Source: Melastoma dodecandrum
Taxonomy: Eukaryota > Streptophyta > Magnoliopsida > Myrtales > Melastomataceae
NCBI GenBank assembly: GCA_029817715.1
Contig: JARUPY010000487.1
Location: 84,247-148,246, forward strand
Direction of reading: 5' to 3'
DNA length: 64,000 nucleotides
The notes under the pieces are model-generated. The model did no database searches, was not told the origin of the DNA, and saw nothing but the letters and a program-made list of their open reading frames with translations. Numbering within the stretch: position 1 is the first letter of the stretch; every line of letters starts with the position of its first letter. Of this stretch, positions 11,005-22,505 are shown piece after piece. The translations under genes were made by a program, and so were the position numbers.

Positions 11005-11885
11005 ATTTTTTTTTTATAAGTAATACTCTATAACCCAATAAAAATCTGTACAAAGATCACAGAGGCATACCCCCGGAAATCAACACCACAACACCATATC
11101 TACGTATACCAAATACGTAACCAAATAAAGTATCACACTACGACCGAGGTAGCGAGGAAAGAATAAGTGAGGCAAGTGTCCTAGGAGGAAGCAAACGCTC
11201 GCCAGCCCTGCGCTTGTTCCGCTCTATCCATAGGTAATAGACGCATCCTCCCAGCATCCGAACAAAAGATAGACGCCTTCGAAGTGTGACCCCAGCCGGC
11301 GAGAACAACAACTCAGTTATAGCAGACCACCTTCGCGGAAAGTTCGGCGCAACATCCCGACCAACAGTATACAACCAGACCTCCGCTGAATAACTGCATG
11401 TAAAGAAAAGGTGGTCTAACCTCTCTCGCCTCGAACCACAAAGTGCACATGTAGATGAAGATGAAACCCCTAGGCTGAATAGCATGTCGGAAGTGTATAG
11501 CCTCCCCTGAACTGCCAACCAGAGGATGAACGAAAACCGCGGCAACATACCCTTAGCCCAGATAAAACTAGCCCACGGGACAACCTGGTGATCCTTACGG
11601 ATATGTCTCCATGCAGAGGCGATAGTAAAATCTCCATCAGGACGTAAAGACCAGATAACCCGATTAGAAGTACCTGATAATGGATAACAACCGGCAGGTA
11701 GCAGCTCGCGCAATCTGTCAAAGCACGCTCGCCTATGCCGATGAATACGCACATCACCTCCCTCAATGTAGCTCAGCCAATTCGAATCAGCAAAGAAATC
11801 CGCCACTGAGATCCTAGAAGGGATCCTGGAGCGCTCGATATCCTCACGCCCGAAGACATCCACCAAAGGACCCAATGGGGACCAC
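11005..11885 (-). mobile_element. LINE-type retrotransposon remnant (reverse-transcriptase zinc-binding domain)
   Basis: A minus-strand open frame of 245 codons (11138-11875) matches the zf-RVT domain found downstream of reverse transcriptase in plant non-LTR elements: an AWRHIRKD region, VPWASFIWAKGMLPRFSFIL, then the zinc-binding CALCGSRRERLDHLFFTCSY and a basic C-terminus (WIERNKRRAGERLL). A run of ten T at about 11007-11016 on the plus strand would be the A-tail. The element lacks endonuclease and reverse transcriptase, so it is a 5'-truncated, non-autonomous insertion. It abuts the repeat at 11.9 kb. Confidence 0.85.
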
Positions 11886-11899
11886 GTGTCAAACTCAAT

Positions 11900-12600
11900 T
11901 TGCCGTAAATGAATATCATAACTTTCGAAAAAATATCAATTTAGCGCCCCAATATTTTACCGATATATTGTGGCCTAAACTTTGAAATCTTTATAGTGTT
12001 AAATCAATATTTTGAATTACTTATTATAATGGTGTTACACGAATCTATGATTTGTTGAAGGATGTGACGCGACATATTTTAATATCGTATCTGTAAGCAC
12101 GTATTACAAATTGCCAAGTTCACGTCCTTTGTTCATCCGGAAAGGTTATTAATCGATGAATATGATAGTGTTTTGTTGGAAAATTTTGTTTTCAAAGCGT
12201 TTACTGTCATCGAAATAGGGAAGCTTGATATTGAAGTTGTTTAGATGTACGGCTTAAATATGTATTAGTTATATGAGTTGTGTCGATGAGATATGATATT
12301 AAAATTGTCTTATAATAAGGCTATAAAAGATTCAAAATATTGATCTAAAGCTTTAAAAAAATTTTCAAAACTTACGCCACAAAAGAAAGTTGGCGAAAAA
12401 TTAACACGCAAATCGATATTTTGCTGGATAATTATGACTTTTGAGTAACGACAACTCAAATATTCAAGTAACGCCATTTAAATAAGCCCGTAAAGAATTT
12501 AAAATATCGATTTAACATTATAAAAGAAAATTTTAAAATTTAGGCCGTTTAAGAAAAGTTCACGCCACAAATCGATATTTTGCCAAAATATGAAACAGTA
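11900..12600. repeat. Inverted-repeat module, non-autonomous element
   Basis: The segment near 11925-12018 is the approximate reverse complement of 12318-12425; the shared core reads like TTCAAAATATTGAT...TTTAAA...GCCACAA...AAATCGATATTTTG. A third, direct copy lies at about 12486-12600. Related text recurs at 42.84-43.11 kb. No coding capacity. It looks like a foldback or MITE-like family diverged by substitution. Confidence 0.6.
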
Positions 12601-12733
12601 TAAAACTTGCGTCAGTTGTAAAACTACCAACAACAGATCCCCGGTCAATTCAAACGGCGTCGTGTTATACAGTAAGGAGGTAAGACCAGAGAACCTGAAA
12701 AAGAATCAGTGACTCGGGACACGCTTGCTTGCT

Positions 12734-15700
12734 TTAAATGCTTCCCCCGTCTGTCGAACATTCAGAGCAGGAATCATCCGCGGCTGAATTTGAGGACGCA
12801 TCTGCTTGGCTTCCAGCTTCACTATCGGAATTCGCGGATGATGATCGGTCCTCGGCGGGTTGCTTCAAGAACCAGTACATGATGCTCGCAGTTAACGTGA
12901 GGATCATCTTCTGGTTCACCTGAGATTACACGCATGACGAAGTTTATTTCCAAGACAATGTTTTTGTGATTATGCAAAAGTGAGTGCATTATGGAATAGC
13001 AGGCCGCACCTCAGTTATATCCTCGGAAAGCAGAAATATTGAGCAACCCAGTTTCCTCGCAATGCTGATAATGTAGCTGGCATTCATCTTCTTTTCTTCC
13101 TCTGCATTAAACAGGAAGAAGTTTGTCTAGGCTAGCAATATTTCAAGTAGGACTAAAATGGAGCATTTTAAGCTCCGAGGATTAGTTTCGGTAGAAATGA
13201 AGTATACCTGTAACTCCTCGCGTAACAAGACTCCAATTTACAGCTCGTGGTTGCACGGCACTTAGAAGTTCCAGGAAGAAAATGCCATCTGACAAGCTCT
13301 TGTCCTGTGAAACAGGCAGCAATTTCGTGAAGTTGCCCAGTTAGACAAGATAAGCAAGGGGATAATTGATTAAAAGTGATCAACTAAATATTATTATTGG
13401 CTTTGCTTTTCATATAGAGCAAGGAGAACTTCCCTTTTATTTTAGGGCCATAAGCGACCTTAGACTCTAGATGTCGAATATCTTTCCCTAAGACTAGATG
13501 TCTAAAGAACAGACAATCAATACAGCCGACGGTCCTGGCTGTTTCTCAAAAGGTATATTGAATTGGGACGGAAGTATCCAAAATTTTGAATAGTACCTTG
13601 AAACTAATCATGGGACTCTTTCTTCCTCTTTCTCTGACCTTGGCGTTGGCCCATTCAAGGATATCAGCATCGTTGATCTCCTTTACATTGGAATGAAACC
13701 TCAAGTTCTTTAGAAGCTGGAGCATATTGCATCTCATCAGCTGCCATAGATAAGCTGTAGGTGATGTTAATTTAATGGATCTATTCAAAGGAGCGAAACA
13801 TAGAGAGAATGCATGTACTTACCCAATATCAGTTTCTTATTTCCCTGAACAATGTCATTTCCTGCAATATTAACCAGGGAGAACTTCAACAGCTTTCCCA
13901 GTTTTATGACCTGATTGCAATTCTCTACTTTCTTGAAGGGCATTTTGATAGGAGGCTTGTTTGCAATCTTCCAGTTGACGATGCCTGGAGATATTTTGTC
14001 AAGTGTCTCCAATAAAACCCACCTGTAACAGAAGCCGCCGAACTTAGAGGTATTAACATTTAGGTGAAAGCTTCTGCAAACGTAGGAAGATTAAGATTCC
14101 AGCTTTTCCTAGTAGAGGGTCCACTGGTGAATATATGTTAATTGCATGAAGATAGAGGTGAGCCATACCCATTTCTAAGATCTTCGAAAACATTGTCCAC
14201 GTATGCTGAAGGTCCAAGACTATTAATCCACAAGCGAAATGCTTTTTCTTCTCTAGATAGTTGGTCGTCCTCGTGTGAACCTTCAATAAAGGATATCTCC
14301 TTTGTTTGGCTTGAGAGTCCATTCCTAAATCATGTAAGAGCCAAATTACATAGATGTTCCATTAGTGAAGATTCGGGCGTAAAAACTTGCAGAAATTTTC
14401 ACTTAGAATGTTCAATACCTGTGTTGGAAGATATGTGCAACAAATGCACGGTTCAAATTAGGATATCCTTCTACAATATCTTTTTCAGTCAGGTATCTCT
14501 TGCATCCCATTCTATCGGCATGCTGAAGAACTAACTTTGCTCTTTGCAAAGTTTCTTTTACTTTAAAAATAGTTGAATCAACATGCTCTGGAGCCAACAC
14601 ATTTAGAAGGTGTGCATATGCTTCAGCATCCTGCCAGTCATTAAAAAATAAGGCACTTAATTGTATGAACAAAAGCAACCATCTCTAAATTCCGGCTCCT
14701 GTATATTGACTTTTAAAGCATGACAAAATGTGCTTATGCAATGATGCATGGGATGGATAGACAAGTTATAATATACAATGCCTGCTCTTAGGTTGGTGGT
14801 AGCTAACTCATTGATTACTACTGTACTTCACTGAGACATTATTTTGATTTTGACGAAAAATAAATAAATTGTAATGAAGCCACTTAGTAATTATTGAATG
14901 ACGTGGGGCTAGAATCTGAATGTGGCAAGAGACAAAGTATGGAACATCACTTGCATATTAGCATTCGAGTAAAAGGGTAATGTGAGATTACCTTTACATC
15001 TGAAGAAAAATTTGTCACAACCTTTCTATATCCTGATTTTTTCAACTGAAAATTCATCCATCTCAACAAGATCTTTTCTGGAGGCAGATTCATCAACTCT
15101 TCGACATCCTGTTATAAAAAGAAATTGAAGGGACCAGTATAAGGTAGGACATTTTACAGTTGTTGCATACAAATTGAGCTGTACGAATTACAAATTTCAC
15201 CTTGCTATCATCAACCAACTCTACTAGCTGAGGTGTTTTCTTCAGGTTGAGATCTGCCAGTAGTTGTATCTGGTAAAATACCATGTTCCTTATTAAAACG
15301 TTAGTCAAACTATGACCAAACTTATAGTGGACAACTTTAACCACTATTCGTTGGTATACTACAGCTTATTTCCAAATTCAGGCAAAAACTTTTGGATAAA
15401 GTTGTTACCTTGATAATTTGTGAAATCACCCCAAGAACAAGATGGCGCTGAAGATGAAAGTAAGAGAATAGTAATTAGGGACAAGATTTCAACTGTGTAA
15501 GCGAACAAAGGTTCATGGATCGTTCTCCAAGAATAAGTGAACAAAACTTCACAATCTTTGAGGTGGTAAAAGTAAAACCATACATGAAGGTATGCTATTC
15601 TAATAACTAGCAAATTGCTAATAAGGTTGACTGAAACTTAGACACCACGTGATGCAATCCAGAAAAACTCCTAGCATCATTGAGTTTAAGAACACGAGGG

Positions 15701-16912
15701 TGATAGCATTGTGTAAGAATTTAGAACCAAGATCACTTGCATACACATGATGTAACATGTGTAAGCATGTAAAGGGGATCTTCTGAATAGAAGACTATGG
15801 ATTCATACCCTTCCTTCAATGAAGTCCTCATTTCCTATGTTTACAACAGTGCAACCAATAGCCTTTGCAGAATTGAGACAAAGTGTGTGATTTTCATTTC
15901 TTTCCCAGGGATTAAGAAGCCTTTTCGTGTTGATAGCTCTCTCATCTATTGTCCCCGGAACAGCCACGTTGATAAGCTTGCTGCAGCAAAGGAAAAAACC
16001 ACTGATTGCATAGTCTCAAGAAGATTAAATACATACACAGTGGACGTGGATATATCATCACCAGAGAAGCACACCATCCTTGGCTATCTCGAAGAGATCA
16101 TTTGTCGACGGATCTATAGGAAGATACTTCCTTAGAAATTCATCATCCTTGAGGTAATTATTGATGTGTTCAATATAAGAGGCCTTCTCCGATTCACTTA
16201 TTGTGTGCAGGTGGGTTGTGGTTGCAGCCTTGAGGAATGCAGACGAGTTCTTCGTGCCACTTCCTGTCTTTGCACTCGCATGTGCTTGCAACTTTAAGTA
16301 TACCTTTGATCGCGTCACATGCCAACAAAAAATTTCAGGAGAAGTGAAATCAATCAGAATAAACTACGATCAAATCATAAAAATGTCATAATTCATATGA
16401 AAAATCACGCTCACCCTAAGGAATAGCTCAAAATCGACTTCCTCCTGCAGGTTGTGGTACATTTCCTGAATAAGAACCCTTCGCTCTTCCTCCGTCAAGT
16501 TTTCTCCGACTACTTTCAATCTCGACATCTTCAAAAGCAAATCTCCTAGAGTCAGCTTTCCGCTGTCTCTTCTCATACTCATGAACTGCAACCAGTCGTT
16601 GTCAATATCCATCAGCCCTTCCTAATTATAATTACGAATCTCCGAAAGACAAATGCCAGGACATCAAGAACAGTAGGCTTCTGTAGTACGAAGTACTTCT
16701 TAAGGAATGCTTCATCTAACAAAGATCCAACAAGGCAAGAATCTCGTCCCTCTAGACTCACATACAACCAAACAGACATGCCGAGGCGATTCCCCAAGCT
16801 CCGTCATCCAGGAAAGAATTTTTACCTGAGTCTTCAAGCTGCGAAGCTCAACTTGAGTGAACTGATTCTGGAGCCAGGGATCGGACACCAGGATCCCGAC
16901 ATAGCCCAACAT
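12734..16912 (-). CDS. FIM: Fimbrin (plastin), actin-bundling protein
   Basis: Fourteen exons on the minus strand total 1998 bases (665 residues) in continuous phase: 16826-16912, 16415-16585, 16062-16303, 15809-15980, 15409-15447, 15201-15269, 14992-15108, 14419-14630, 14169-14324, 13823-14022, 13597-13754, 13208-13304, 13010-13101, 12734-12919. The start [20 protein letters not shown] matches plant fimbrins. An EF-hand-like head is followed by four calponin-homology domains in tandem: [50 protein letters not shown]...[55 protein letters not shown] and [16 protein letters not shown]. Fimbrins cross-link actin filaments into bundles. The acidic Ser-rich tail after the last CH domain is typical of plant members. 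One exon is only 39 bases (15409-15447). No frameshift is seen, in contrast to several neighbours. Confidence 0.95.
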
Positions 16913-17835
16913 TCCTCCGCCTGCTGATTGCCAACAATCCTACCGAATCACAAGCTCCGTTCACCTCAAACTACGAGGAATCCAAGGAGATCTTCCTAGA
17001 GCGATTGCTTCTTCTTCTGGTTCTTCTTCCTTGTCCTCCTTGAAAGATTTGAAAGTTAGTTAAAATCCCCCCAACTGCGGATGCTTTTCTTTTGATGATG
17101 ATGATGGTGTATGGTGTTTGGCGAGACGAGTGGAGAGCTGTCAGGCAGGAGGAGGAGGAGAGGGGGGGGAGTGTGGGGATTCAAATTAGATTCCGCTATT
17201 ACATTCCTACCCTCACGCATCTGCCAAATTTACTTCCTTAAACAAAGAAAGGCTACTGGCGGATAACCATTTAGGGGCATTACCGTAATTTCACATCGAA
17301 GGAAAAGGTTCCCTTTGACTAATGTTCCATTCAACTATTCATGGACGTTCAAATTAGTGCCTTGTGACAACTAAAAGCTATATCTATCACGAACAACTAA
17401 CTTGGTCCCATAAGCAAAGAGAGAGGAGCCTTTTTTTTTCTGCAATACAAAAAAGGCGAGGATTGAGACTTGTCCCTTTTGATTTGAATGGCGTATAAAG
17501 CAACGGGGAGGAAAGGAAAACAACAGGTTGCATGTGATGATGCTAGGGAGATATGGAGAAAAGGAAAAAAAATAGCATCGATCGTAGTTGAAGATATGGC
17601 CATGGACAGGCTTAAATAGTGGGATTGGATATGTTGGGAGAATCTCCCCCCCACCGCACATTTTCACTTGTATTTATGTAAAACCAATAATGTCGTTTAC
17701 TCGCTGTTACAGCAAGTGCCAAAAAGAAAATCCCCCCCGGGGGGAGGGGGGACTATTGGGCTGGGCCGATGGGCCAAAATGAAAAGTCACTGCTTTCCGC
17801 CTTGGGTTTTAGGGACGAGGCCCAAAACTTGAGAA
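16913..17835. other. Fimbrin upstream region
   Basis: Contains the probable fimbrin leader (pyrimidine-rich on the minus strand around 16980-17040, with GGAGGAGGAG repeats near 17150). No further gene recognised before the tRNA. Short open frames at 17371-17782 lack support. Confidence 0.45.
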
Positions 17836-17908
17836 CGCCGTCTGTGGGAATCGAACCCACGACCACGTGGTTAAAAGCCACGCGCTCTACCGGCTGAGCT
17901 AAGATGGC
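17836..17908 (-). tRNA. tRNA-Lys (anticodon UUU)
   Basis: The reverse complement folds as a 73-base cloverleaf. The acceptor strand is GCCATCT, the D-arm AGCTCAGCCGGTAGAGC, the anticodon arm CGTGG-CTTTTAA-CCACG with anticodon TTT, the variable loop follows, the T-arm is GTGGG-TTCGATT-CCCAC, and the 3' strand AGACGGC is followed by discriminator G. A and B boxes are intact. Base 4 of the acceptor stem is A opposite C69 (usual plant sequence GCCGTCT), one mismatch. TTTT lies about nine bases beyond the 3' end for Pol III termination. Confidence 0.93.
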
Positions 17909-18322
17909 TTTGGTGTTATCCGTTAATAGCATAATATATTTATTTATAACATATTAAAAAATTTCATTTCAGAATTAATCAATTTTGTCAAATGAAAATT
18001 GTACCTATACAACCAGTCGTGACTAACTATAAGGATTGGACCTGTTTCAGTGCATACCAAGGAGGGATGGAGAATGAGATTGTCTCAGCTCGTTCTGGAT
18101 ATGAAGAACTCGCGCTTTTATTCCCCCCATAAGGAATTCTCAGTACATAGACCGGCAACCCCGAGAAAAACTGAAGTTTTAACCATCGATTTGTTGCCTT
18201 TATGTTATACAGTAGTTTCATCGTCCGATGGCATCCGTTAAGTAAGGAGAAAAAGAAGGATGCACACACAAAGAGAGGGAAGAAAAGAAGGAAAAAAAAA
18301 TGAAAAACTTTGGTGCTCTCTG
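17909..18322. other. Spacer between tRNA-Lys and the small basic gene
   Basis: AT-rich. Holds the probable 3' untranslated region of the minus-strand small gene. Nothing else is recognised. Confidence 0.4.
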
Positions 18323-18547
18323 TCAACACAAAGGAAACAGCTGCGGGCGCAGGATCGGCAGAGATGACCAGAAGCAAGCGTCGGCCGGCCACGAGTACAT
18401 CTCCGTCACCATCCTCTTCAGTGCCCGGAATGAACCCCCAGCCATGGCAGTCCATCGAAACAGCGGCCTGGAGCCTAGACAGAAACCCCGACGCCCGTTC
18501 CCGAGACGGACGGTGCTCCCCCTACGCCTCCTCAGCCGGCGACGCGG
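18323..18547 (-). CDS. Small basic plant protein of unknown function (ends RPQLFPLC)
   Basis: A 74-residue minus-strand frame starts MPRRRLRRRRGSTVRLGNGR, continues RRGFCLGSRPLFRW and ALKRMVTEMY, and ends LPILRPQLFPLC. The Arg-rich head, the VRLGN...RRGFCLGSRP core and the RPQLFPLC end resemble a family of short uncharacterised proteins I recall from Arabidopsis and other dicots; I know no function. The frame extends upstream to an ATG at 18616, but those residues do not look like the family, so the inner start is preferred. No introns. GC content is higher than in the flanks, as expected for coding sequence here. Confidence 0.55.
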   Translation of the reverse strand, partial: PRRRLRRRRGSTVRLGNGRRGFCLGSRPLFRWTAMAGGSFRALKRMVTEMYSWPADACFWSSLPILRPQLFPLC

Positions 18548-20893
18548 CATTAGCCAGCCGCCAGGGACTACGGAACCTGAGAACCTCGAGGGGGGTTCAT
18601 GGACACTGGTCTTCATCGTCAGTTTCGCCGAGTCTGTCGTAGCAGGAATTGTCTCACTGTGTGTCTCCTTAGTGTATAATAATAACCCCTTTTAATAGCA
18701 AACTTAAGTGGTGGAAATTCTGCGATGCTTCAATGGATTATAATATCATTACAAGGATAATGATGGGAGTGATTATTACAATCATGGGGGGGAAAAAAAA
18801 CAAGGCTTTTGGTGCCAAAAGTGCGAGAAAATTGGCTTTTTCTTAATTTAGGGGAGATGGGAAATGGGAGTCATGATTATAGAAGATGGGATTGGTAGTC
18901 CCTTTTTTAAGTCACTCTTTCTTAATTAATATTATTATTATTTTAGGATTCACTTCGAAGACAGTGTTCATAATATTAATAAGGTTTTGAGATTTTTCCG
19001 GTAATGGAATTATATTATTCATTATGATTATTAAATTAATGGGGTCGATGGAGATGGGTAGGGAGGGGGTGGTGAATAATAGAGACGTGAACATCAAAGG
19101 AAGCATGGAATCTTATCTAGAGAACGGCTTAATAGCGGCAACAAATAATGGGCGCGCAGAAACAAGTTTTTGTAATTTGTCTTTAAATGGCTTGAAGTGG
19201 GGAATCGTCAGCTTTTTGCTCTTGTTTGGTACGGCTAAGTGTGTGCGCTCTTACAAAAGTGGGACCTCATCACACTGACGATGGATGATGCTTCTCCCGA
19301 CTTCAACTGAGTTTTGTTTGGCGAAATCGTGTTACTTAAGTTTTGAGGCTAATGACGACCTAATTAGTCTTGCGGTAGCCCATGAGACGAGGAGAAGCCC
19401 AGTTAGCAGCAGCTACTTTCATGTACCTCCTAAAGCCTTATATTCCCAGGGACATAAATCTCTTGTGGTGGGGGCATCGGATCCCAAAGGAAGGAAGGGA
19501 CGGATTCTCCGGAAATCCTCGACACGATCTCAACCCAAATCTCTCCTTTGTCCGAAACGACACGAACGAGTAATAATCGGACATGTCTAACACGTGGTAC
19601 CTGCTTTTGTAATATCGAATGGAGTTTCGTAAACCGATGACATTAAACGCGTCATGTTGGATTAAAGAATCGATTTTTATTTGACTTGAGGGGAACAAAG
19701 TTAATTCAACATTTGTTATATGTTCCAAAATAACATTCAAATTCATCGAATAATAATTTTAATTAAAAGTTAGAATTATTGAATTTTTCGAGAAAAATTT
19801 TCATAAGAATTTTTTTTCCTACCATTTTTCGACATTCTTTCTACTTTTATTTTCAGGTCTGCACAAACAAAAAAAATATTGCAAAGCACTCGGCAGCGGC
19901 ACCTCCATTTTACATGTAAATACGCCAAAAATCAAACAAGAATTGTCTTGAGTTTCGAGGGGAGGAGATAACGACAGCTTTGTCCCTTCGTTGTACGTAC
20001 GCTAGTTTGTTCGTACCTTCGATCGACTCTCGTACATATTACCCCCCTGATCGAATTTCAGTCCTCCACGATCACATCCTCGACTAATATCGAAGGCTCC
20101 ATTTAAAGCAGAAAATTCGTACATTTAGGCTTCTAAAATACTCACGAAAATAATATTTCTCGTAATGTTCGATACATATCGAATACTTGTCAGCTCCCTC
20201 ACAATTTTATCCTTCATTCTGAGACGAACCGCTCACACGTATGTAACCTTACACTTGTGATTCATTGGCCAAGTGTACCTTTCCACCAATAGTGGAACAG
20301 TATGTCGTAACATCGTCCTACAGTTTTCTATCATTTTTCTTTGCGTCTCTTCTTATCACAATGAAAGAATATTACCCCGTCGCCACCTCTACCCGTCAAC
20401 TCTTTCTGACGTGAAGGGGGCAATAAACATAAAAGCAGATCAAATTTCCCTAAAAATATACGGTAAATTGGGTTCGAAGTACCCGTGGTACTAAGCCTTG
20501 TACAACGGCTAAGTTGAGATGAACCCAATTCACATTCGGACATGTCCCAAAGTACAGTTCCCCTGCTTCTTCTCAACCTCTTCTTTCACTTCCCCCCATC
20601 TTGTCCCTCTGCACTCGCTTTCTCACAGGAACTGTTCTGGTGTCAAGACAAGTACTTTGGGTTGGGGGTGGTGAGAACATAAATCCCAATCCAAACTCAA
20701 TGCGAAGACAATAACAATACTATTCATAACATGCCATGAGAACAACAGCCCACAAAAGAGAAAGAAAGAACCCGGACAACAACCTCAGTTCAGTCATTTT
20801 GCTACCAGGATGTATTAAAAATTTTTATTACCCATCACAAAATCCATCCCCCCCCCCCCCCCCCCCCGACTCCATCCTCATCACCAATATTGC
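18548..20893. other. Intergenic, no gene recognised
   Basis: AT-rich at 18.7-19.1 and 19.7-20.2 kb. Open frames such as 19285-19590 have no domain or family match. Includes the poly-C tract described separately and the 3' region of the dCTP pyrophosphatase gene. Confidence 0.4.
20848..20867. repeat. Poly-C tract, about 20 bases
   Basis: An uninterrupted run of about 20 C lies just beyond the 3' end of the dCTP pyrophosphatase coding region. Exact length in the genome may vary. Confidence 0.8.
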
Positions 20894-21402
20894 TCAACAC
20901 CTCTTGCCATCACTCCCCGCTGCATCAGCACCTTCTGTAGGGGTTTCGTTCTCCTTCTTGTCGAAGGCGGCTTTGGCGGGAGGAGGGTACTTGATGGCGT
21001 TGAGCCGAACCTTGCGGAGCGCGGCCTGGCCGAGGTCAACCCCACAGATATCCGAAAGCCTGACGAGGTAAAGGAGGACATCGGAGAGCTCCTCGCCGAG
21101 GTGGGTCTTCTCGTCGTCGTTCCAGCCGGGGAGTCCCCTCGGAACCTCACCCTTCCACTGGAATATCTCCGACAACTCCCCGACCTCCCCAACCTACGAA
21201 AACAACACAAGCCCCAACTCAGATAAACCAACACAAGATCGAAACTTTATATATAAAAAAAATTCTCTTCGGGTGGAAGCGGGCGTACGAGGGCGAGCAA
21301 GAGATTTCGAGGGGAATGGAATTGATCCCAGTCCCTCTCCCTGGCGAAATCGGCCATCATGGTCTTGAGGAGGTTAAGGGGCACGTCTCCCTCCGATCCC
21401 AT
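20894..21402 (-). CDS. dCTP pyrophosphatase 1-like (MazG/RS21-C6 family)
   Basis: Two exons, 21289-21402 and 20894-21193, join in phase to give 137 residues. Exon 1 reads MGSEGDVPLNLLKTMMADFA then ERDWDQFHSPRNLLLAL. Exon 2 begins VGEVGELSEIFQWKGEVPRG, then DEKTHLGEELSDVLLYLVRL. The EVGELSE and ELSDVLLYL helices carry the acidic EExxE/ExxD residues that bind Mg in all-alpha NTP pyrophosphatases. The family hydrolyses dCTP and modified dCTPs to the monophosphate, cleaning the nucleotide pool. C-terminal residues after about 115 (KKENETPTEG) are low-complexity, as usual. The Arabidopsis counterpart, as I recall, is At3g25400, close to the CRM and TlyA-like genes there as here. Intact. Confidence 0.93.
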
Positions 21403-21445
21403 TTCCCTACTCCCCCCGACCCACAAACAAACAACAACCTTACCG

Positions 21446-21446
21446 G

Positions 21447-21474
<28 letters not shown>
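21446..21474. repeat. (GA)n microsatellite in the 5' leader of the dCTP pyrophosphatase gene
   Basis: About 14 GA units on the plus strand (CT on the coding strand), 45-75 bases upstream of the start codon. CT-rich leaders of this kind are common in plant 5' UTRs and can be bound by BPC/GAGA factors. Confidence 0.75.
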
Positions 21475-21480
<6 letters not shown>

Positions 21481-22505
21481 CCAACTTTGGGGGTTGAAAT
21501 CGAGACCAAGTACGAAGTAAAGGGGAGCCCTGGTCGGATTTGGGGTGATGATGACAGAAAACTCACGTGGGCAGGAAAGGGGGGGGGGGCTGCGCTGGGA
21601 ATTTAGTACACGCTTTTGACTCAATTTTTAGGGTTGGGTTTGTTTGGCCGTATCGACCCTTTAGGGTTAGCATCCTAAATAAGCGAGGGACAGGTAAGCG
21701 AGGGACAGGCGCGAATCCGGGACAGGCGACAAGCCGGTTCCCATTCTGGACCGAATCCATATCTCCCGCGTGCACCCGGTTCCCCAAAGATTTTAAGCGA
21801 AATTTCGCATTGCTTTCAAGATTTTTCAATAGATGACGTGGGGATGACCACGTTAAATCCAAACCCGAGTCACTAGAATTGATCGACTGAAAACGAGTGT
21901 TTGGATTGGGGCATCCAAAGGAAAGAGCAGATTAGGGTTGGGGATTTTTGGACATATGATGATTGGGGGGAGAGGGGGGGGGGGGGGGTAGTGAGTAGAT
22001 TGTTGTTATTAGGTGGTCCCTCCCTTAGGCTTCTTTTTTATCATGTGAAAAAGGGTGGCAGGAAATTGGACCACCGCAACTAAAGATAGATTTGTAGGAA
22101 TCTTGATCTGAGAGGGAGTGGGGAGGGAATGTCGGAAAATCATATTTTGTTCTAACACCCACAGAGAAATGAAGAGGTTTTCCAGGCCCAAAAGAGTTCG
22201 TGTCCACAGATCGGCCTAAAAATCAAGATCCAAGTGGACATGGAGTTGAATTGGGCCTTTAGTCGACTATTTGGACTACATATTTTTTATAATAGATAAT
22301 AATAATGATAATATATAAAAGTAGATATTGGCAAACACCATAAGAGGATTTGTTACTACTTTCCATGCCACACAAAGCAGTGTTAAGCTCCATACTTCCC
22401 AAAATTTCTAATCCCAACTCAGCCGTGGACCCGTCATCGGATGACCGGACGGACGTAATGTGGGTCGATGATGACGCGGGAGGGGGAGGATTTCGAATGC
22501 CGTAT
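21475..22505. other. Intergenic between dCTP pyrophosphatase and EPFL9
   Basis: No gene recognised. Contains GGGACAG-type short repeats near 21690-21725 and G runs at about 21579-21589 (11) and 21974-21988 (15). The last part is the 3' region of EPFL9. Confidence 0.4.

Noticed and set aside
19285..19590. 101-codon plus-strand frame
   Set aside because: No domain, no splice context and no codon-usage support.
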